Shown: positions 59,042 through 64,000 of the stretch, piece by piece | Position numbering within the stretch: the stretch's first letter is position 1 | Layout: each line of letters opens with the position of its first letter | Assembly: GCA_024349765.1 (NCBI GenBank) | Contig: AP026073.1 | Location: 3,658,001 to 3,722,000 of the forward strand | Direction of reading: 5' to 3' | Source: Streptomyces nigrescens | GTDB lineage: Bacteria; Actinomycetota; Actinomycetes; Streptomycetales; Streptomycetaceae | DNA length: 64,000 bases | The notes under the pieces: model-generated | The model's input: the letters and a program-made list of their open reading frames with translations, nothing else | What the model was told of the DNA's origin: nothing | The model's database searches: none | Made by a program: the position numbers and the translations under genes

Positions 59042-60385
59042 ATGCCTCGTCTCCGTCTTCGCGTGATGGCCGCGTTACTGAGCACACTGACATGCGTGGT
59101 GGCGGGCTGCGGGCCCGGCGACGACGGGTCGAGCCACGGCCGGCGACCACCCGGCGCGCACGTGACGATCAGAGTGCCGGCTGACGCCCCGACGATCTCG
59201 GATGCGGTGTCTCTCGCTCACCCCGGTGACCTGGTGCTGGTCGCGCCGGGCGTCTACCACGAGTCGGTGAAGGTCTCCACGCCTCGTGTCACTCTGCGTG
59301 GTGCGTCCCGGGACAAGGTCGTTATCGACGGGCGGTTGCAGCAACCGAACGGCATCGTCGTCACCGCGCCCGGGGTGGCCGTGGAGAACCTGACCGTAAG
59401 GAACAACACGCAGAACGGGGTCCTGGTCACCGGTTCGGCGAAAGCGGTCGCCGGACTACCGGGGCGTTCCGGGGGCTACGACACCGGCGATGAGCCGGTC
59501 ACCTTCCTCAAGTCGTTCCTGGTCTCGTATGTGACCGCGACCCGCAACGGCCTGTACGGCATCTACGCGTTCTCCGCGCAGAACGGCGTCATCGAGCACT
59601 CGTACGCGTCAGGCGGGGCCGACTCGGGGATCTACGTCGGACAGTGCAAGCCCTGTCACATCGTGGTGCGGAACAACATCGCCGAACTCAACGCCATCGG
59701 TTACGAAGGCACCAACGCCGGCGGAGACATGTACGTCGTCGGCAACCGCCTGGTCGGCAACCGGGTCGGACTGACCACCGACTCCGACCACCAGGAAAAG
59801 CTGCTCCCGCAGCAGGACGCCGTGATCGCGGGAAATCTGATCGCTGCCAACCAGCAGAGGGCCACCCCGGAGCAGGCGGACGGCGGGTGGGGGACCGGCA
59901 TCGGCATCGACGGTGGCAGCGACAACCAATTCGTCCGTAACCGCATCGCCGGCAACAGCAATGCCGGGCTGGTGATCACCGCAACCGCCGACATGTCTCC
60001 GGTCGGCAACCAGATCGTGGACAACACGTTCACCGGCAACGGCGTCGACGTCGGCTGGGCGTTCCCCACCGCCACGCGGGGACGGGGCAACTGTCTGCGC
60101 GGCAACGATCTGCGCACCACCGTGCCCGCCCGGCTCGCGACAACCGCGTCCTGCCCGCTTCCGGCCAGGTCGCCCTCGCCGGCCGGCAGATGGAAGATGC
60201 CGACGGCGCCCGGTGGAATCCCGTTCACCGAGGTCGCGGCGCCGCGTCCACAGCCGCAGTTCCCCCACGCCACCACTACGGGTGCCACCGCTGTCCCGGC
60301 CGTTCCGGTCCTGCCGAAGACAGCAGGCATCCCGCTGCCGTCAGCGTCCCTGCTCGCCGCGAACGCGCGGGTGCAGACGTCCTGA
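59042..60385 (+). CDS. Beta-helix lipoprotein
   Basis: 447 residues. The lipoprotein signal reads LRVMAALLSTLTCVVAGC with Cys23 as lipid site. A pectate-lyase-like/nitrous-oxide-accessory (NosD-like) beta-helix follows: ISDAVSLAHPGDLVLVAPGV, VTLRGASRDKVVIDG, GVAVENLTVRNNTQNGVLVT, GGADSGIYVGQCKPCHIVVR, NQIVDNTFTGNGVDV. The last about 80 residues are a Pro/Ala-rich tail. ATG 59042 follows AGGATGAGG. It is divergent from the DyP peroxidase and may be co-controlled with it. Catalytic residues cannot be assigned. Confidence 0.85.
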   Translation: MPRLRLRVMAALLSTLTCVVAGCGPGDDGSSHGRRPPGAHVTIRVPADAPTISDAVSLAHPGDLVLVAPGVYHESVKVSTPRVTLRGASRDKVVIDGRLQQPNGIVVTAPGVAVENLTVRNNTQNGVLVTGSAKAVAGLPGRSGGYDTGDEPVTFLKSFLVSYVTATRNGLYGIYAFSAQNGVIEHSYASGGADSGIYVGQCKPCHIVVRNNIAELNAIGYEGTNAGGDMYVVGNRLVGNRVGLTTDSDHQEKLLPQQDAVIAGNLIAANQQRATPEQADGGWGTGIGIDGGSDNQFVRNRIAGNSNAGLVITATADMSPVGNQIVDNTFTGNGVDVGWAFPTATRGRGNCLRGNDLRTTVPARLATTASCPLPARSPSPAGRWKMPTAPGGIPFTEVAAPRPQPQFPHATTTGATAVPAVPVLPKTAGIPLPSASLLAANARVQTS

Positions 60386-60392
60386 ACAGCGG

Positions 60393-61208
60393 CTACCGGG
60401 GCGGGGTGACTCCGGGGACCGGCTTGACCGGAACGTACTTCTGGGTGTCGAAATCGATGACCACCGGCCGCGACTCGGAACCCACGCTGACGCGGACCCG
60501 GTACATCGTGCCGTCCGAGCCGACCCAGTAGCGCACGTTGCCCGCCGTGCCGGCGCGGACAGGGGAGGACGGCCCGGTCATGACGTCCACCGGATGCCCG
60601 TCCACCTTGTCTCGTCCCCACCAGGCAGCACCGTTCTGCGGCAGCAGTTGGGCGTTGTCCGGCCGGTCGCTGGCGAGCTTGAGGGCGATGGCCAGCGAAC
60701 TGTCCAGCGCGCTGCCGGACGACAGCAACGGACGGCTGTACCAGCCCGAGCGGGGCGGCGACGCGGGGGCGTGCGCCGGGGCATTCGCCATCGGGCGGAC
60801 GGACACCGAGGTGGCCGTCCACTCGATCAGCCCGTCGCTGGATGTGTCGCGCCCGGTGCCGTGCACCACGCCGTAAGCGAGCTTGCCTTGGTAATCGACG
60901 GACCCGGTGACGGTCAGCCCGCCGGCGGTGCCAGGCACAGTGATCGTCACCGCGCGGCCGTGCGCCTGGTAGTTGCGGAACCGTGTGATCGCCAGCCGGT
61001 TCGCCTCATCCGAACTCAGCGCGCGCGGACCGCTGGAGCCGGTGCCGCCGCCGGCGAGAAGGAACACGGCCGCTGTGGCCACCGCGACGGCCGCTGTGCC
61101 GATGACGGCTGCCGCCCAGCGTGGCCGCAGCCATCGGCGCCGGTCAGCCGCACGGCCCGGTAGAGCTTGCTGGGTTCTCACGCTCCGCACGCGGCTCGAC
61201 GCTGACAC
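60393..61208 (-). CDS. Membrane-anchored extracellular protein of unknown function
   Basis: 271 residues. A basic N-terminus (DRRRWLRPR) is followed by one membrane helix (WAAAVIGTAAVAVATAAVFL) and then an outside domain with LTVTGSVDYQGKLAYGVVHG, LIEWTATSVSVRP, SLAIALKLASDRPDNAQLLP, NVRYWVGSDGTMYRVRVSVG. The two-part beta layout resembles LppX/LprG-like lipoproteins, but this is a weak impression. GTG 61208 has a poor ribosome binding site, so the start is uncertain. It is convergent with the beta-helix gene, 7 nt apart. Confidence 0.75.
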   Translation of the reverse strand: MSASSRVRSVRTQQALPGRAADRRRWLRPRWAAAVIGTAAVAVATAAVFLLAGGGTGSSGPRALSSDEANRLAITRFRNYQAHGRAVTITVPGTAGGLTVTGSVDYQGKLAYGVVHGTGRDTSSDGLIEWTATSVSVRPMANAPAHAPASPPRSGWYSRPLLSSGSALDSSLAIALKLASDRPDNAQLLPQNGAAWWGRDKVDGHPVDVMTGPSSPVRAGTAGNVRYWVGSDGTMYRVRVSVGSESRPVVIDFDTQKYVPVKPVPGVTPPR

Positions 61209-61411
61209 TCTTCTGATTCACCCACTCTTCCGATTCATCCTCTCGATCACCACACTGCTCGGCCGCCGTGTGGTCGCGGCGGTACTCGGCAGTCCAGTGG
61301 CAGACGACGCCAAGGCCGGCCCTCGTGGACCGGCCGAGACGTGATCTGCCCGACCGCGTCATTCGGACCGCGGGCAGGCAGATCCCTGTTGTTCGGTTCG
61401 TTCAGCGTTTC

Positions 61412-63931
61412 TCAGTGTTTCCGGGCGCGATGCTTCCGGCTCATGAACGCGATGACGAGGCCCGCACCCACCAGCAGACCGACCAGGGCGATCATCTCCG
61501 GCAGCCCGGCCATACCGGTGTGCGCCAGTGAACCCGTGCCCCCACCGGACGGGGCCGGGTTGGCAGGTGGCGCGGGTGACGGCGGCGTAGAGGCCGGTGG
61601 CGAGGTCGGGCTCGGCGTCGGGGTTGGGGTTGGGGTTGGGGTCGGAGTGGGGGTTGGGGTCGGTGTTGCCTTCGGGAGGTACACCCCCGCGTCGATCGTG
61701 TGATCGACGCCGCCCGGCTTGCCAGGCGCCGTGACAGGCGCGTAGCCGTTGCACAACCGCCCGGTGGTCGGCGGCGTCACATTGGAGTCATGCGCACGGT
61801 TGGCACCGGCTCGGGGGAGCGTGAACCGCAGCTCGCTTGCCGGGGGCTGATCGGGAACCTTGCTGGTGTCCGCGGTGCACACGTCGAACTGCACCGTGTA
61901 CTTCGCGCCCGGCGTGAGCTCGTACGCGGCGCCGACACCACCGAAGTAATACTCGCCGGCGGCATTGGTCTTGGTCGTGGCGACCTGTTTGCCGTCCGCG
62001 TCCAGCAGGTTGATCGTCGCCCCCGGCAGCAGCACGTGCCCCGGGTCCTGGATTCCGTTGTGGTCGCCGTCGAACCACACGACGTTGCCGATCTGGATCG
62101 GCGCGTTCGCCGCCGCGTACGCGATGTCACCGAGCCCGCCGGCCTTGCCGAACCCGCCTTGTGCCCCGCTGACGAACTGGAACCCGTTGGCGGTCGGGTT
62201 GTTGCCCGGGCCCTGACCGGTCGTGATGTCGTGGTACCCGGTGCCTGAGGTCGCGACGTTTACGACCGGGTCGAACTCCGTGCTGACGACCCACTGCTGC
62301 TGCGGGATATAGGCAACCGACCCCAACGCGGTCTCCTGGTGCGCGTTGGCGTAATAGTCGCCTGGGAAGTATTCGACGACATCGGCGGCCTGGCCGCCAC
62401 TGTTGGCAGGGGTGGCGTGGTTGGGGCAGCTCCCGGTGCCTTCCCACTGGAATTCACCGGCGGGAGTGGCGCAGACCATGGTGATGTCACCACCGGACAT
62501 GCCGCTTTCCGCGGTGTCGTTCCCCGGGCGGGGGTCCAGCCCTCCCCAACTGAGCACGTCCATGAACCGGTCGCGGAAACCCAGGATCATCGAGCCGTCG
62601 CGGGCGAAGGCGAGGGAGGCCAGCTCCGGCTGCGGGTCGATGAAGACGCCGCCCGCCTTCCGGTCGTCCCAGGTGTCCAGGCCGGTGTTCCACGGGTTCC
62701 AGTGGGTGGCCTTGTCGCCGGAACCGAAGACGCTGCCGCGTTGGTCCGTGAGCGGGTGGCTCAGCACCGTGCTGAACCGCTTGCCGTCGTAGGTGGAGAC
62801 GAAGGCTTTCAGGTCCGCGCGCTGGTGCGTGCTCTCCGCGCTGCACACGCCGCCGACGTACAGCGTGTTGTTGTGGACCTGGAGACCGAACGGCCGCCAG
62901 TCGTCGGGGCTCGCGCACCCCGGGTCCGGGATCGGGACCGTCGACCTGGGCGCCGCGGCGGTGGCTCCTGTCGCGTCGAAGCTCACCAGGCTGCGGGTCC
63001 GCAGGTTCACCGCGTACAGCGTGGCGCCGTCCGCCGACAGGGCCAGGCCACCGATGCTCTCCTTGCCCGGCGCGTCGGTGAACCCGGGATCCTTGATCAT
63101 GTTGGCGGTGTCGTGCCGCGTCACCGCGGCGTCCGGCACCTGCGCGAACAGCTCCGGCGCACCCGAGCCGCTGACCGGCACCGTATAGATCGCGCCGGCG
63201 CCCTTCGGCCCGTACGGGGCGTACCGGCGGGCGAACGCGCTCTGGAACAGCCGGCTCCGGTACTTGTCGTACGCCAACCCGAACGTCGTGCCCACCTGGG
63301 CCTGCGTGGCCAGCGTGGCCGGACACGACACATCGGTGGGACACGTGCCTCGGGTCTTGGTCCCGAACGCCACCAATGCCCGGGTGTCGGTTCCGTTGGC
63401 GCCATTCTGGACCGGTACGAAATACCGTGAGTCCGGCAGCGTGTAGTCGGCCGGATCCCACACCCCCGTCACCACGGAGGTGTTCTTTCCGTCCGACACA
63501 TCCACGAACGACGTGAAGCTGTCGAAGTGGTTCTCCGCCGTCGAGGCAGGCGCCGCCCGCAGATAGTCGCTGTACGGTGCCGGGATGCTGACGTCGACGC
63601 GGTATTGGCCGCCGCTCAGCACGGTCGACCGCGACACCACGACTTTTCCGGTGGTATCCGTGAGGCCGGTGATTTCGTGCCCAGCGGGGTCGGAGACCTT
63701 CACCTTCATGCCCCGCTGCGGCACGTCCATCGTCGCGTTGATCACGCCGGTACCGAAGAAGTCGCGCAGTACCTCAACCGTCAGCGTGCCGTCGGCGGTC
63801 GAAGCGGCGGCCGGTCCAGCCGTCGCTCCCACGGCGCCGCCTGCCAGTAAGAGAACGGATAACCCCACGCGCGCCAGCGGCTCCGCAAGCCTCCAGGCCG
63901 ACCGGCGAGGGTCTCTGCCGACTCGGTTCAT
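61412..63931 (-). CDS. Sortase-anchored SdrD-B-like surface protein
   Basis: 839 residues. A signal peptide (RVGLSVLLLAGGAVGATAGP, cleavage near AAAS) precedes a large N-terminal domain with propeller-like features (GGLALSADGATLYAVNLRTR; LASLAFARDGSMILGFRDRF). An SdrD-type B domain follows (IGNVVWFDGDHNGIQDPGHV; LPGATINLLDADGKQVATTK; NAAGEYYFGGV). Then come a (TP)n linker of about 18 residues, a Pro-rich stretch, and the sorting signal LAHTG followed by a membrane helix and SRKHRARKH. LAxTG is the signal read by class E sortases of Streptomyces, so the protein is cell-wall linked. ATG 63931 has GGAG about 9 nt upstream. Confidence 0.92.
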   Translation of the reverse strand: MNRVGRDPRRSAWRLAEPLARVGLSVLLLAGGAVGATAGPAAASTADGTLTVEVLRDFFGTGVINATMDVPQRGMKVKVSDPAGHEITGLTDTTGKVVVSRSTVLSGGQYRVDVSIPAPYSDYLRAAPASTAENHFDSFTSFVDVSDGKNTSVVTGVWDPADYTLPDSRYFVPVQNGANGTDTRALVAFGTKTRGTCPTDVSCPATLATQAQVGTTFGLAYDKYRSRLFQSAFARRYAPYGPKGAGAIYTVPVSGSGAPELFAQVPDAAVTRHDTANMIKDPGFTDAPGKESIGGLALSADGATLYAVNLRTRSLVSFDATGATAAAPRSTVPIPDPGCASPDDWRPFGLQVHNNTLYVGGVCSAESTHQRADLKAFVSTYDGKRFSTVLSHPLTDQRGSVFGSGDKATHWNPWNTGLDTWDDRKAGGVFIDPQPELASLAFARDGSMILGFRDRFMDVLSWGGLDPRPGNDTAESGMSGGDITMVCATPAGEFQWEGTGSCPNHATPANSGGQAADVVEYFPGDYYANAHQETALGSVAYIPQQQWVVSTEFDPVVNVATSGTGYHDITTGQGPGNNPTANGFQFVSGAQGGFGKAGGLGDIAYAAANAPIQIGNVVWFDGDHNGIQDPGHVLLPGATINLLDADGKQVATTKTNAAGEYYFGGVGAAYELTPGAKYTVQFDVCTADTSKVPDQPPASELRFTLPRAGANRAHDSNVTPPTTGRLCNGYAPVTAPGKPGGVDHTIDAGVYLPKATPTPTPTPTPTPTPTPTPSPTSPPASTPPSPAPPANPAPSGGGTGSLAHTGMAGLPEMIALVGLLVGAGLVIAFMSRKHRARKH

Positions 63932-64000
63932 GGCATCACACTCCACACTTCTCTTGTCGGGAAAACGCAGCACCCGCTTCTCGCTGCACGTCCACTTCGT
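63932..64000. other. Upstream region of the surface-protein gene, window edge
   Basis: Only the ribosome binding site and leader of the surface-protein gene are visible. The promoter may lie beyond the window. Confidence 0.4.

Overview
The window is actinomycete DNA, almost certainly from Streptomyces or a close relative. It is very GC-rich and uses many GTG and TTG starts. It carries TetR, MarR, MerR and LysR regulators next to single enzymes, Tat and lipobox export signals, and a surface protein ending in an LAXTG-type sortase signal. No rRNA, tRNA or CRISPR was seen. The gene content is accessory: stress and detoxification enzymes, each with its own regulator, mixed with decayed genes, two IS5-type transposase fragments and a tyrosine-recombinase fragment. 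This fits a chromosome arm rather than a core region.

Layout. 0-12 kb: TetR, a VOC protein, a TetR/hydrolase pair with twin operators, an SDR, a flavin disulfide reductase-like protein, a luciferase-domain protein, a small secreted protein, a medium-chain reductase, and transposase and recombinase remnants. 12-19 kb: a large beta-helix protein divergent from a zinc-ribbon TetR, a MarR/tautomerase pair, an autoregulated MerR, an HSL-type hydrolase and a membrane protein. 19-23 kb: a two-component system divergent from an ABC ATPase/permease pair. 23-33 kb: GNAT, TetR, a frameshifted hydrolase, an aldo/keto reductase, a truncated P5CR-like gene, a MerR/DUF4188 pair bracketed by inverted repeats, a frameshifted TauE-like permease, DinB and MepB proteins.

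33-47 kb: a 2260-residue protein made of about 23 bacterial Ig-like repeats with no signal peptide, then an operon with 4-nt overlaps (ABC exporter, double-Nudix protein, 95-residue protein), a secreted beta-barrel protein and a YVTN-propeller/IPT protein. 47-57 kb: TetR, hydrolase and quinone reductase under twin palindromes, a hypothetical protein, a hydrolase preceded by a possible 17-residue leader peptide, an MFS/LysR divergent pair, a possible orphan immunity protein, a TetR with a 27-bp palindrome in front of an internally deleted SRPBCC gene, and a glycine-rich-domain protein with a Cys tail. 57-64 kb: an envelope cluster of lipoprotein, Tat-type DyP peroxidase, beta-helix lipoprotein, membrane-anchored protein and sortase-type SdrD-like surface protein.

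Two themes stand out. First, many regulator/enzyme pairs carry a readable palindromic operator, so much of the window looks like independent sense-and-detoxify cassettes. Second, there is a concentration of large repetitive beta-structured proteins, two of which (the Ig giant and the propeller/IPT protein) lack any visible export signal although such folds are normally extracellular. Family names come from motif recognition by eye; no database search was run.
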